From Sphingomonas sp. 3P27F8 (GTDB lineage: Bacteria; Pseudomonadota; Alphaproteobacteria; Sphingomonadales; Sphingomonadaceae), in contig NZ_SCNL01000010.1 of NCBI RefSeq assembly GCF_005502745.1, positions 86,146 to 150,145 of the forward strand: a stretch of DNA of 64,000 nucleotides, in the 5' to 3' direction. The notes under the pieces are model-generated. The model did not search any database and had not been told where the DNA came from. It saw only the letters and a list, made by a program, of their open reading frames with translations. Below, piece by piece: positions 55,242 through 64,000 of this stretch. The position numbers and the translations under genes are program-made. How positions within the stretch are numbered: position 1 is the stretch's first letter; each line of letters begins with the position of its first letter.

Positions 55242-55967
55242 ATGTCGCTCAAGCGCATCATCATGGTTGCAGCCGCGCCGGTCGCGATCGTCGCGTTTAC
55301 GTCGCCGGCCGCTGCACAGGGCATTCCTGTGTTCGACACCTCTACCTATGTGCAAGCGCTCGCCCAGGTCCAGAACACGATCAAAATGATCCAGCAGGGC
55401 GAGCAGCAGATCCAGACGGCGACGACAACGCTCAGCTCGCTTCAGAAGCTGACCAACGTCAACGCGCTCGCCCCGCAATTGCTCAATGCGCAGGTGCGCA
55501 ACATCCTGCCCAACACGACGATCGACGCCTCGACGTTGCTCAGTGGCGACCTGTCGAAGATTGGTTCGCTCGGTTCGCTCGCATCGAGCATCCAGTCTCG
55601 TTACGCGCTGCCGGCAACGTCGTCCTCCGACGCAGACCTGGCCTACAACCAGGCGCTCAAGGATGCGACCAGCTCATCGGCCGCCACAGCCGCGCTGGGC
55701 GAGAATACGCTCAGCATCGCCCAGACCCGGATGCAGGGCCTAGACCAGCTCCGCGAGCAACTGTCGTATGCCAAAGATCCCAAGGACGTGATGGACCTGC
55801 AGGCCCGGATCTCAGTCGAACAGGCACAGCTTCAGAACGATATGCTCAAGATGCAGGCGATCCAGATGGCGCAGGCCGGTCAGGCGAACATGCAGATCAG
55901 CGCAGCGCAAGTGGCGGCCGGTCGCGATGAAGCAGCATTCTTCAGTGCCAACACGATCAGGAAGTAA
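55242..55967 (+). CDS. virB5: VirB5-like minor pilin
   Basis: This 241-residue protein is exported by a signal peptide (cut about AAAQ at 26). It is mostly helical and Gln/Ala-rich, typical of VirB5/TrbJ tip proteins. The last 23 residues (ISAAQVAAGRDEAAFFSANT and IRK) are closely copied at the end of the next gene's product. The start at 55242 has AAAGGAG upstream. Confidence 0.85.
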   Translation: MSLKRIIMVAAAPVAIVAFTSPAAAQGIPVFDTSTYVQALAQVQNTIKMIQQGEQQIQTATTTLSSLQKLTNVNALAPQLLNAQVRNILPNTTIDASTLLSGDLSKIGSLGSLASSIQSRYALPATSSSDADLAYNQALKDATSSSAATAALGENTLSIAQTRMQGLDQLREQLSYAKDPKDVMDLQARISVEQAQLQNDMLKMQAIQMAQAGQANMQISAAQVAAGRDEAAFFSANTIRK

Positions 55968-55969
55968 TC

Positions 55970-56242
55970 ATGCGCAAGATACTATCCCTCTGCTCGTTGC
56001 TCTTCGTCTGCGGATGCCAACAGAACGTCGTGGTACCTACCGCCAAGGAGCTGATCGCCAGTCCTCAACTCCTCTCGCAGTGGCAGGCGAAGTGCGATGC
56101 GGGGGAGTACAGCCATCTCCCTGCGGATCAGAAGGCCAAGATGTGCGCGACGACCGGAGACGCGACCATCTCGGTCGCCCAGACCAAGGCCGGCAACGAA
56201 GAGGCGGGCTTCTTCAAACAGAACACGATCCGCAAGAAGTAG
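55970..56242 (+). CDS. eexN: EexN-like lipoprotein (entry exclusion)
   Basis: This 90-residue lipoprotein has a lipobox around Cys16 (LFVCGC). It follows virB5 after two bases, as entry-exclusion lipoproteins do. EexN-type proteins stop the cell from taking in a second copy of the same element. Its C-terminal 23 residues match the VirB5 tail at about 15 positions. Confidence 0.75.
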   Translation: MRKILSLCSLLFVCGCQQNVVVPTAKELIASPQLLSQWQAKCDAGEYSHLPADQKAKMCATTGDATISVAQTKAGNEEAGFFKQNTIRKK

Positions 56243-56287
56243 ATTTAATCGCTGTGCTTTGATCGCCGAAGATCGGAACCTCACTCA

Positions 56288-57352
56288 ATGGCTGCCGGCC
56301 CACCCAACATCATGACGCTGTTCACGACGATGTATTCGTATGTGGAGACCGCCATAGCGACCTCGGTTGCGAGCTTCGGGGCGGGGCTCGTCAGTTTCGT
56401 TGCAGCGCCTTTGGCCCTGGCGGCGATCATCTACTTCCTGTTGCTCGGCTTTGCCGTGCTACGAGGGGCTATCCAGGCTCCACTTCGCGAGCTGGTATTC
56501 CAGGCTGGTAAGGTCGGGTTCGCCCTCGCGGCTGCCAGTGCGGTTGGCTATTCGGCGTTTGTGGTGAACGTGGTCACCAACTTGCCGAGCGAGATCATCG
56601 CGGCTGGATCGGGCACGCCCGTCACCAACCCGGGCACGACCTTCGATACTTATGTCTCCGATACCGGCAAGCTCTCGGAGAAGTTGGTCAATGCGAACCT
56701 GAAAGTTCAGTCGCAAGAGCAGAAGGGCATCACCGACTTTCGAACGCCCGTGATTCAGCTCAGCGCCACGCTGATCACCTATCTGTGCGTCGCCGTCCTC
56801 TACATCTTCGCGTTTATGTCGGCGTCGATCGGCTTTTGCATCGTCATTTTTGCCAAGCTGTCGGTTGCGATCTGCGTCGCGCTCGCGCCGCTCGCGCTGG
56901 CGTGTCTGCTTTTCAACTCCTCCCGCTGGCTGTTCGACGGGTGGCTGAAGCAGACCGTCAATTTCATCCTGCTGATGGTCGTCATGGCGATCATGACCAA
57001 GTTCATCACCGGCCTCCAGGAAGCCGCCATGGACGGCATCATGGGATCGATCCCCGAAGACGGCTCGTCCTTCGTCATGGCGCAGAACGGCTACATCGTT
57101 CTGAAAGCCGCCGTGATGCTCGTCGCGACGATCGCCTGTGCGGCGATCTACATCGTCGGCACGATCTTCTTCTTTCAATCGCCGGCCATCGCCGCGGGTA
57201 TCTCGGGGGGTGCGTCCTCTGGCGGCCATGGCTTCCTGCAGACCGGGGCGAACATGTTGACCAACCGGCTGATGTTCCGGCGCGCGACGCAGGCGAACCG
57301 TCCCCCGCCAGGAGGGGGCGCCACGGGCGGCTCGGCCTCTCGGTCCACTTGA
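56288..57352 (+). CDS. virB6: VirB6/TrbL-like channel protein
   Basis: This 354-residue polytopic protein has five or more hydrophobic segments and the VirB6 core (SVAICVALAPLALACLLFNS, followed by RWLFDGWLKQTVNFILL). It guides the substrate across the inner membrane. The tail is Pro/Gly-rich. The start at 56288 is uncertain, and ATG at 56312 is also possible. Confidence 0.9.
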   Translation: MAAGPPNIMTLFTTMYSYVETAIATSVASFGAGLVSFVAAPLALAAIIYFLLLGFAVLRGAIQAPLRELVFQAGKVGFALAAASAVGYSAFVVNVVTNLPSEIIAAGSGTPVTNPGTTFDTYVSDTGKLSEKLVNANLKVQSQEQKGITDFRTPVIQLSATLITYLCVAVLYIFAFMSASIGFCIVIFAKLSVAICVALAPLALACLLFNSSRWLFDGWLKQTVNFILLMVVMAIMTKFITGLQEAAMDGIMGSIPEDGSSFVMAQNGYIVLKAAVMLVATIACAAIYIVGTIFFFQSPAIAAGISGGASSGGHGFLQTGANMLTNRLMFRRATQANRPPPGGGATGGSASRST

Positions 57353-57369
57353 GGACCGCTGGCCGGTCC
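57353..57369. other. Short hairpin between virB6 and virB7
   Basis: GGACCG (57353-57358) and CGGTCC (57364-57369) pair around a five-base loop directly after the virB6 stop. It has no T-tract and may only modulate expression of the next genes. Confidence 0.3.
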
Positions 57370-57422
57370 GGAACCATGCATCACGGAACCGCCGGGCGCG
57401 GGACCTTACGAACGGAGACGTC

Positions 57423-57776
57423 ATGAAAAGGCTGACCATCGTGGCGATCGGCACGCTTGTGCTTGGCGGCTGCACCGGGACCCATATCAAGCCCGTCTCG
57501 GTGTGCGACGGCAAACACCGGCGTCCCGCCAACCTCTACGGGTCGATCCTGCCGAGCTTGCCGGTGCCACTGCCGGCGTCACAGCAGGGCGCAGGGCATT
57601 CGATGGTGGTTCCTCCATCACGCGAGCCAGCGCCTGCGCCTCTTCCCGCACCGCCCCCTACGCCCGGTGCCGGAGGTACGCCTGCCGCCCCCATCGGACC
57701 CGGGGCCATGAATATCCCGCGATCGGCGCCACGCACGTCCGCGCAGGACGTCGCGCCGACCTACTCCTCCTGCTGA
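57423..57776 (+). CDS. virB7: VirB7-like lipoprotein
   Basis: This 117-residue lipoprotein has the lipobox LGGC at residues 14-17. The rest is Pro-rich, which suggests a stalk through the periplasm. It sits where virB7 is expected before virB8. VirB7 anchors VirB9 in the outer membrane. The protein is longer than classical VirB7 (about 55), so the name rests on position. Confidence 0.7.
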   Translation: MKRLTIVAIGTLVLGGCTGTHIKPVSVCDGKHRRPANLYGSILPSLPVPLPASQQGAGHSMVVPPSREPAPAPLPAPPPTPGAGGTPAAPIGPGAMNIPRSAPRTSAQDVAPTYSSC

Positions 57777-57789
57777 AGGGATCGACGCC

Positions 57790-58467
57790 ATGGGCGCGGT
57801 GAAGGCCGAAGATAAAGAGAAATACTACGAGACATCGAGGACGTGGGAATATGACCGTATGCGTGCGGCGATCCAGTCCAAGCGGCTCGCCTGGGGCGTT
57901 GCGGCGGCTGCGTGCACGCTCGCTGTGGCGTCGGTTGCGGCAGTCGCGATGCTCAGCCCGCTGAAGACCGTTGAGCCCTATGTCATCAGGGTCGACAAGA
58001 GCTCGGGCGAGACGCAGGTCGTGACCGCGCTCAAGGGGCCGCAGCCGCGCACCTATGAGGATGCGGTCAACCGCTACTTCATCTCGCAATATGTACGGTT
58101 GCGCGAAGGCTGGCTCAACGATGCCGCGCGCGAGAACGCCTATACGGTCATGCTTACCAGCGATTCCGCCGAGAGCGCTCGTTACCTGAACAGCGTTCAG
58201 GCCAACAACAAGAATGCGCCTTCCAACATTTACGGCGACAAGGGCTTCGTCTCGATCTCGATCCGGACGATCAGTTTCCTCAGTCCTACCGTGGCGCAGG
58301 TCCGCTTCACGAAGATCATCACCTTCGGGCAGAACACGCCGATCGCGCAAAACTGGAACGCGATTCTGACCTTCAGATACACGACGGCGCCGGAGCATGA
58401 GAAGGATCGGAATATCAATCCGCTCGGCTTCCAGGTCGTGAATTATCGTTCTGATCCGGAGGCGTGA
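57790..58467 (+). CDS. virB8: VirB8-like assembly protein
   Basis: This 225-residue bitopic inner-membrane protein has a single helix near 34-55 (GVAAAACTLAVASVAAVAML) and a periplasmic NTF2-like domain starting PLKTVEPYVIRVDKSSG. The later YRFTTAPEHE-like segment also fits VirB8. It nucleates the channel with VirB9 and VirB10. Its stop is followed after one base by virB9. Confidence 0.92.
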   Translation: MGAVKAEDKEKYYETSRTWEYDRMRAAIQSKRLAWGVAAAACTLAVASVAAVAMLSPLKTVEPYVIRVDKSSGETQVVTALKGPQPRTYEDAVNRYFISQYVRLREGWLNDAARENAYTVMLTSDSAESARYLNSVQANNKNAPSNIYGDKGFVSISIRTISFLSPTVAQVRFTKIITFGQNTPIAQNWNAILTFRYTTAPEHEKDRNINPLGFQVVNYRSDPEA

Positions 58468-58468
58468 C

Positions 58469-59476
58469 ATGAGCGATCAGCCAAATACGTCGGACAATGG
58501 CGACCGTGTTGCCGTCCCCTTTATGCCCGCGCTCCGCAAAAAGCTGATTCTCCGCCTGTCACCGCCGGCGACGGAGTTGGTGTTGACAGAGGATGGCGCC
58601 AGGAACCGGTTCTGGCGCGGGGTTGGGGCGGTGTGGCACCGCCTCGTCGCGTTCTCAATTCTGGGTGCCGCGGCAGTCACGCTCGCGCCGCAACCCGCGT
58701 TCGCCTCGGAGACTCCCGTCCCCGGGGCCAAGGACGCCCGCGTTCGCAACGTCAACTACGATCCGGATCAGGTGGTGACGATCGTCGGCAGTTTCCGGCA
58801 CGCGATCGAGATCCAGTTCGGGCCCGGCGAAACGGTAACGCAGGCCGCCCTGGGCGATACCGTCTCCTGGCAGATCGCCCCTGTAGGCAATATCGTCTTT
58901 CTCAAACCCCGCGAGAGGGCTGGAGGCACCAACCTGATCGTCGTCACCAACGCGGGCGGCGTGCCGCGCACCTATCATTTCAACCTCGCACTAGGGACGG
59001 GCGCCACGATGTACGGCGTACGGTTCCGCTATCCGCGCGAGGAACGGGCGATGGCGGCGTTACAGGTGCAGCTTGCCCAGGGCCAGGCTGCCAAGGCGAT
59101 CGAGACGACCATCACCACCGCCGCGCTCGACCATGCCGTGATCGAGGGCACCCGGAATATGAATTACACCGTGCAGGGTGACAGCGCCCTGCAACCCACC
59201 GAAATCTCGGACAACGGCGAGTTCACCGTGCTGCGCTATCCCGGCCACGCCGACATTCCCTCGATCTTCGCGGTCGACGTCGACGGGACCGAGACGATCG
59301 TCCCCTACGATGTTCGCGAGGATTTCGTCGTGATCCATGCGGTCTACCGTCAGCTGCGCCTCCGGCGCGGGGCGGCGGTGCTGTGCATCTACAACGAGGC
59401 GCCGCTGCGCAACGATCGCGGCGATCGAACGGGCACCGTCTCCAATGTCGTCGAACGCAAAGTGAAGGGGCAGTAA
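58469..59476 (+). CDS. virB9: VirB9-like protein with N-terminal extension
   Basis: This 335-residue VirB9 (outer-membrane core) has RNVNYDPDQVVTIVG and ITDNGEFT-like segments, here written as EISDNGEFTVLRY, of the family. A signal-like helix lies at 56-79 and not at the N-terminus. About 50 residues rich in charge precede it, so the translation start is either far upstream of the export signal or misread. A strong GGAGG lies 6 bases before the ATG at 58469, supporting the long form. Confidence 0.88.
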   Translation: MSDQPNTSDNGDRVAVPFMPALRKKLILRLSPPATELVLTEDGARNRFWRGVGAVWHRLVAFSILGAAAVTLAPQPAFASETPVPGAKDARVRNVNYDPDQVVTIVGSFRHAIEIQFGPGETVTQAALGDTVSWQIAPVGNIVFLKPRERAGGTNLIVVTNAGGVPRTYHFNLALGTGATMYGVRFRYPREERAMAALQVQLAQGQAAKAIETTITTAALDHAVIEGTRNMNYTVQGDSALQPTEISDNGEFTVLRYPGHADIPSIFAVDVDGTETIVPYDVREDFVVIHAVYRQLRLRRGAAVLCIYNEAPLRNDRGDRTGTVSNVVERKVKGQ

Positions 59477-59477
59477 C

Positions 59478-60782
59478 ATGGTCGGGACCGTGATTGACCG
59501 CGGGGGCGATGTCGCTGCCGACACCGTTGCTCCAGGCGAGGTCGATAGCCCGGTCGCGCGTAGCGGCGGGTGGGGCAACCTCGCCTTCATCGGTGCGGGG
59601 ATCGGCCTGGTCGGCGCCATAGGCGGCATCGTGATAGGCTATGGTGCGTTTCACCAATCGGCCAGTACCGCGGCTGCCGCGCAGCCCGCGAAAGCCAGTG
59701 ACCGTGCTGTGGACGACGTGATGGGATCGCCGAATGCGCAGCGCGCGGCGCTCGCGGGTCAACTCGGCCAGCCCGGCGCCGCCCAGACCGACATATTCGG
59801 GCGGCCGATCGCCGCAGCCCCGGGGCCGCAGGTAGCGGACGCCAACGGAAATCCGGCGCCGGCAACGAGCGGGACAAATTCCACAACGTCGAACGGACAG
59901 CAATCTCCCGAGCAGCGACGTGCCGAGCAGGCACGCGCCATGGCCGATGCGGCGCGGCGGTCGCCGATCATGGCCTTTGGCAACACCGGGCTGGCCTCGG
60001 CCGCCCTTCCCGCCTCCGCCGATGCCGACGCCCAACAGGGCACGGATCTCGACGACCGGACGCGCGGCGGCCAATCCACTGTCGCACGGCGGGGCATCGG
60101 TGCCAGTGGCTTCGGAGCGCCGGGCGAAGACAATCCGGCCGAGGCGGGCAAGGGTTCGACCGACTTCAGCGATCAGCTCGGCCATGCCGCGATCCAGACG
60201 GTCCGGGCAACGATGGTCGCGGACCGTAACCTTCTGCTGAGTGCGGGCACGGTCATCCCCTGCACGCTCCAAACGGCGATCAACTCGACGCAGGCCGGGT
60301 TCGTGTCCTGCGTCATCAACCACGATGTCTATTCCGAGAACGGTCGCATCGTCCTGCTCGACAAGGGGACCAAGGTCCTCGGGCAATATTCCGGCGGCAT
60401 CACGCAGGGGCAAGCGCGCCTGTTCGTACTGTGGACGCGCGCCCTGACGCCGCGCGGCGTCGCCATCGACCTCGGGTCGCCGGCAGCCGATAGCCTTGGT
60501 CGGGCCGGGTTGCCAGGCGGCGTCGATACCCAGTTCTGGGCACGTTTCGGCGTTGGGCTCGTCATATCGGTGCTGGAGGATGCCTCGCAAATCGCCGGTC
60601 GGGCAGTTGCCAATGAGGGGAGCAACACCACGCAAGTTCCCGGACAAACCGGGCAGACCGTCCTTCAGCAAACTATGAACATCAAACCGATCTTGAAGAA
60701 GAACCAGGGCGACACCGCGGCGATCTTCGTCGCCAAGGACTTCGATTTCCGCTCAGTCTATGACGTGGGATTGAGGCGTTAA
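59478..60782 (+). CDS. virB10: VirB10/TrbI-like protein
   Basis: This 434-residue bitopic protein links both membranes. It has a helix near 35-57, a Gly/Pro/Gln-rich linker, and the TrbI domain with TVIPCTLQTAINSTQAGF, RIVLLDKGTKVLGQY and RLFVLWTRALTPRGV. AAGGGG precedes the ATG. It follows virB9 after one base. Confidence 0.94.
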   Translation: MVGTVIDRGGDVAADTVAPGEVDSPVARSGGWGNLAFIGAGIGLVGAIGGIVIGYGAFHQSASTAAAAQPAKASDRAVDDVMGSPNAQRAALAGQLGQPGAAQTDIFGRPIAAAPGPQVADANGNPAPATSGTNSTTSNGQQSPEQRRAEQARAMADAARRSPIMAFGNTGLASAALPASADADAQQGTDLDDRTRGGQSTVARRGIGASGFGAPGEDNPAEAGKGSTDFSDQLGHAAIQTVRATMVADRNLLLSAGTVIPCTLQTAINSTQAGFVSCVINHDVYSENGRIVLLDKGTKVLGQYSGGITQGQARLFVLWTRALTPRGVAIDLGSPAADSLGRAGLPGGVDTQFWARFGVGLVISVLEDASQIAGRAVANEGSNTTQVPGQTGQTVLQQTMNIKPILKKNQGDTAAIFVAKDFDFRSVYDVGLRR

Positions 60783-60786
60783 GGCC

Positions 60787-61809
60787 GTGGCATCCAGTCC
60801 GACGTCGCTGATCTACGAGCATAATGCCGAGCCGATCCGACGGCACCTTCTGCGCGACGATGTGACCGAACTGGTCATCAACGAGCCGGGGATGATCGGC
60901 CTTGAAACGCGGGGTGGCTGGGAGTGGCATGAGGAGCCCGCACTCGACAATGCGGCCCTCATGACGCTGGCGAAGCTCATCGCGGGGCTGACCAAGCAGG
61001 ACATCAACTCCGAATATCCGATATGCTCCTCGGTGCTGCCGGGCGGCGAGCGCGCACAGGTCGTCGTTCCCCCGGCGGTCGAGCAAGGCTTCATCTCGAT
61101 CACGATCCGCAAAGCGTCGGGCGTGACGATGAACATCGACGATTTCGAGCGTGCCGGCCTGTTCAGCGAGGTCCGCGCGCACGGTCTGTACGAGGAGGTC
61201 GACCCCGATCTGCTGCGATTGCGCGAGGCAGGCGACTGGAGTGCCTTCTTTAAGCTGGCGGTCGAAGCCCGCAAGAACATCCTCATTTCCGGCGCGACGG
61301 GCTCCGGCAAGACGAGCTTCTCGAAGGGTCTCATCAAGCTGATCCCGGACTATGAGCGGATCCTGACGATCGAGGACACGCGCGAGCTCGTCGTACCCCA
61401 GCGCAATCACGTCCACATGATGTACGCCAAGGACGGGAAGAGCCTCCAGAAGGCGGGCGCCAAGGAGTTGTTGGAATCGGCGCTGCGAATGCGGCCCGAT
61501 CGCATCCTTCTCCAGGAATTGCGGGACGGCACCGCCTTCTTCTACCTGCGCAACGTCAACAGCGGTCATCCCGGTTCGATCACCACGGTCCACGCCAATA
61601 CCGCCGAGGGCGCGCTCGAGCAGCTGACGCTGCTGGTGAAGGAATCGGACGGCGGCAACGATCTCGACCGCCACGACATCCGGGCGCTGCTGCGCTCCCT
61701 GGTCGATATCGTCGTGCAGATGCATCGCCTGCCACCCGGTGAGGGCAAGCCGGCGCGCTATCGCATGACCGAAGTATGGTTCGATCCGGCGAGCAAGCCG
61801 ACCGACTGA
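60787..61809 (+). CDS. virB11: VirB11-like traffic ATPase
   Basis: This 340-residue hexameric ATPase has Walker A GATGSGKT at 169-176, the Asp box LTIEDTREL, the MRPDRILLQELRDG region and the His box THVHANT-like element (ITTVHANTAEGALEQL). It starts with GTG four bases after virB10. It switches the channel between pilus building and DNA transfer. Confidence 0.95.
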   Translation: MASSPTSLIYEHNAEPIRRHLLRDDVTELVINEPGMIGLETRGGWEWHEEPALDNAALMTLAKLIAGLTKQDINSEYPICSSVLPGGERAQVVVPPAVEQGFISITIRKASGVTMNIDDFERAGLFSEVRAHGLYEEVDPDLLRLREAGDWSAFFKLAVEARKNILISGATGSGKTSFSKGLIKLIPDYERILTIEDTRELVVPQRNHVHMMYAKDGKSLQKAGAKELLESALRMRPDRILLQELRDGTAFFYLRNVNSGHPGSITTVHANTAEGALEQLTLLVKESDGGNDLDRHDIRALLRSLVDIVVQMHRLPPGEGKPARYRMTEVWFDPASKPTD

Positions 61810-61822
61810 AGGGGGTGCCGGC

Positions 61823-63745
61823 ATGAACGGAAAATGGGTGCGAAGCGACGAAGGGTCGCAGCCGGGCGCGATCGCGTTCCTCGGCGTCATCGGCATGTTC
61901 GTCAGCGCCGCGATCGGCGCCCTCGCCGTCCTATGGCGTGCCCACCTCCTCAACGCCCATACCCCGTGGCGCAAGGTGCCGGCCGCGCTGTGGGCGCTGA
62001 AGGGCTATCCGATCGTCTATCAGCCGTTCCTGATCGGCTTCGGGATCGGCATTGTCCTGACGGTCGTCATCATCGTCTCGACGCTGTTCACGCGGCAAAA
62101 GCTCCACGGCGAGGCGCGCTTCGCGCGGGTCGGCGAGGTCCGCAACGGCAAAATGCTCGCCTCGGCCGGCATCGTGCTGGGCAAGTTCGGCGGCAAGGTG
62201 ATGCGCTTCGGCGGGCCCGAGCATGTGATGCTCGAAGCCCCGACGCGTGCCGGCAAGGGGGTGGGCGTCATCATCCCGAACTTGCTCGACTGGCTCGATT
62301 CTCTAGTGGTGCTCGACATCAAGCAGGAGAATTACGACAACACGGCGGGGTATCGGCTGAAGGTGCTCGGGCAGCAGGTGCTGCTCTTCAACCCGCTCGA
62401 TCCCACCGGCCGCACCGTGCGGTGGAACCCGCTGAGCTACATTAACCGGCATGACCCGGTGGAGGTCATCAATGAGCTCCAGAAGATCGCGGCGATGCTA
62501 TATCCCGATCCGCTCACGGGCGAAAAGTTCTGGGCCGAAGGCGCGCGAACCGCGTTCCTCGGCATCACCGCCTATATCGCCGCGACTGTCGACGATGGGG
62601 AGGACGCCCTCCCCTTCACGCTCGGCGAGGTGTACCGCCAGTTCGCGGCCGGTGATGCCCAGCGGCGTTTCCCGAAGATCATCGCCGATCGTAAGAGGGC
62701 CGGAAAGCCCCTGTCGGAAGGGTGCGTCTCGGCGATCAAGGATTATACCGGCTCGTCGGCGAACACGTTCTCCGGATTGCGCCAGTCGGTTACGTCCAAG
62801 ATCAACGGCTGGCTGAACCCATATGTCGATGCGGCGACCTCAGAAAGCGATTTCGATCTCAGTGACTTTCGGGACAAGCGGATCTCGCTCTATCTCGGCG
62901 TGTCGCCGGATGACCTGGAGCGGGTTGCGCCGATCTACGGCCTGCTCTTCCAGCAACTCATCGACCGCAACGTCCGCGAGCTGCCGAAGGGCGACAAGCA
63001 TCAGATCAAGGTGCTGCTCGCCCTGGACGAGTTCGCGAGCCTCGGCAAATGCACCGTGCTCGCGAACGCCTTCAGCTATGTCGCCGGCTACGGGTTGCGG
63101 ATGCTGCCGGCATTCCAGTCGCTCGAACAGATCCAGGGCGTCTATGGGGACAAGGTGGCGGCCGACATCGAGCGGAACTGCGCGGTGCGGCTCGTGCTTC
63201 GTCCGGCCGGTTTGGCCGAAGCGAAGAGGATTTCGGACCAGCTCGGCAGCTACACGTTCAAGGCTCGCTCGCGCTCGATGGGAACGTGGGGTGGCGGCGG
63301 CGGCTCCACCTCGGACTCCGATCAGCGCCGGCCGCTGATGCTCCCTCAGGAAGTCGAGTTGCTGCCGGAGGACGATCTGATCGTTTTCCGGCGAGGCATG
63401 TACGCGACCTATGGAAAGAAGGTCCGCTACTATGCCGAGAAGAAGCTCTCGGCGCGGACCAAGATACCGGCCCCCGAGATGCCCCAGATCCGCGTCGACC
63501 CGGCGGTCGCTGCTAACAGCCTCCGCGTGATCGAGGCCACGCAGGCCCCGGATGACGTCAATGCCGCCTCGTCAGCGCCAGGCGCCGCGCCGATGGCAGG
63601 AGCGGTTGCGACTAACGGCGCTCCCGCAGTAGGTCGGCATGGATTGAACCAAGCCGCGATCAACGCCGCCTTGGCCGTTCCGTCAAACGAGCGTGTCGCC
63701 AAGCTCTTCGACGGCGTCCTCATGGTGCGAGGCAGATCTGGGTGA
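61823..63745 (+). CDS. virD4: VirD4/TraG-like coupling protein
   Basis: This 640-residue protein recruits the relaxase-DNA complex to the channel. It has two N-terminal helices (about 13-32 and 70-90), Walker A PTRAGKGVG near residues 140-148, Walker B KVLLALDEFASLG, and the late GYGLRMLPAFQSLEQIQ segment. It is the last T4SS gene. No relaxase gene follows within the window. Confidence 0.95.
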   Translation: MNGKWVRSDEGSQPGAIAFLGVIGMFVSAAIGALAVLWRAHLLNAHTPWRKVPAALWALKGYPIVYQPFLIGFGIGIVLTVVIIVSTLFTRQKLHGEARFARVGEVRNGKMLASAGIVLGKFGGKVMRFGGPEHVMLEAPTRAGKGVGVIIPNLLDWLDSLVVLDIKQENYDNTAGYRLKVLGQQVLLFNPLDPTGRTVRWNPLSYINRHDPVEVINELQKIAAMLYPDPLTGEKFWAEGARTAFLGITAYIAATVDDGEDALPFTLGEVYRQFAAGDAQRRFPKIIADRKRAGKPLSEGCVSAIKDYTGSSANTFSGLRQSVTSKINGWLNPYVDAATSESDFDLSDFRDKRISLYLGVSPDDLERVAPIYGLLFQQLIDRNVRELPKGDKHQIKVLLALDEFASLGKCTVLANAFSYVAGYGLRMLPAFQSLEQIQGVYGDKVAADIERNCAVRLVLRPAGLAEAKRISDQLGSYTFKARSRSMGTWGGGGGSTSDSDQRRPLMLPQEVELLPEDDLIVFRRGMYATYGKKVRYYAEKKLSARTKIPAPEMPQIRVDPAVAANSLRVIEATQAPDDVNAASSAPGAAPMAGAVATNGAPAVGRHGLNQAAINAALAVPSNERVAKLFDGVLMVRGRSG

Positions 63746-63748
63746 CCA

Positions 63749-64000
63749 ATGGGAATGCCTTCTCATCGAGTTTTAAAGTGGGAACGAGCAAGGTTGTCCC
63801 CGGAGGGCGTCAGTTGGGGACTTTCCTGCCAGACAGCTTTCAGGATTGGAACGGTCGAAAGCCGCCGGCACGTGGTGTCACAACCGTTCGAGACTGTTGA
63901 AAAAGGCCTGCGCGAAATCGGCGTGGCGGATGGCTGGCGATGCCGGACACCGAATGATGCGCCGCGTATCAGGCCGGCGCGGCTTGCCGGGCGAGCAGCT
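63749..64000 (+). CDS. Possible gene start running off the window
   Basis: An ATG at 63749 opens 84 codons with no stop before the window ends. The translation is basic and Arg-rich with no recognised motif. It directly follows the coupling protein, where a transfer gene would be expected, but there is no good ribosome site and the frame may be chance. Confidence 0.3.
   Translation, partial: MGMPSHRVLKWERARLSPEGVSWGLSCQTAFRIGTVESRRHVVSQPFETVEKGLREIGVADGWRCRTPNDAPRIRPARLAGRAA

Noticed and set aside
59223..60671. A 482-codon open frame on the minus strand
   Set aside because: It lies opposite virB9 and virB10, is Arg/Ala/Gly-rich and carries no domain. It is a mirror of GC-rich codons.
1..64000. 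CRISPR arrays, rRNA or tRNA genes and full insertion sequences
   Set aside because: No regularly spaced repeats, tRNA-like cloverleaf or transposase gene could be recognised by eye on either strand.

Overview
The window looks like accessory DNA of a GC-rich alphaproteobacterium, most likely a sphingomonad. The evidence is the imuA-imuB-dnaE2 mutagenesis operon behind a GTTC-N7-GTTC LexA box, the VirB-type conjugation genes, and the GC-biased codon use with many ATGA/GTGA stop-start overlaps. It may be a conjugative megaplasmid or a chromosomal integrative conjugative element. No replication origin, relaxase, rRNA or tRNA gene is visible, so this cannot be settled here.

Region 1 (1-14446) is a catabolic and cofactor block. 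It has a RutE-like nitroreductase and a PQQ/cytochrome c alcohol dehydrogenase on the minus strand, then a divergent MFS transporter and a short-chain dehydrogenase. Next is a complete coenzyme F420 pathway on the minus strand (fbiC, npdG, cofE, cofD, cofC), preceded by a flavin reductase and a fumarylacetoacetase-family hydrolase. A divergent FMN-type luciferase-like monooxygenase faces it. Together they suggest oxidative breakdown of an unknown organic substrate in a bacterium that makes F420.

Region 2 (14397-18842) is metal resistance: an rcnA-like efflux gene cut off at its 3' end, its CsoR/RcnR-family repressor with a perfect palindromic operator, and a tightly overlapped arsR-arsC-arsB-ynfA-arsH operon.

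Region 3 (19034-38605) is a defence and toxin-antitoxin island around a tyrosine integrase. On the left is a translationally coupled vapB-vapC-PHP/SMC-like ATPase-helical protein-PD-(D/E)XK nuclease operon. On the right is a three-gene cassette of a CHAT/caspase-like protein, a HEPN-like protein and a CoiA-like nuclease. After that come a QatABCD system whose qatA is frameshifted, and a hipBA pair. An Abi fragment and an orphan VbhA-like antitoxin lie at the left edge. The vapBC-coupled operon and the CHAT-HEPN-nuclease cassette are the best candidates for undescribed systems.

Region 4 (38704-48922) holds DNA metabolism genes: SOS mutagenesis (imuA, imuB, dnaE2), two HNH proteins, an HU protein, an SRAP protein, a Toprim primase-like protein and an SSB.

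Region 5 (49112-63745) is a full VirB/VirD4 type IV secretion operon. It includes a fusion of a decayed lytic transglycosylase to an M15 peptidase, a TrbM-like protein, VirB1, an LPD7 protein, VirB2 to VirB11 with an EexN-like lipoprotein, and the VirD4 coupling protein.
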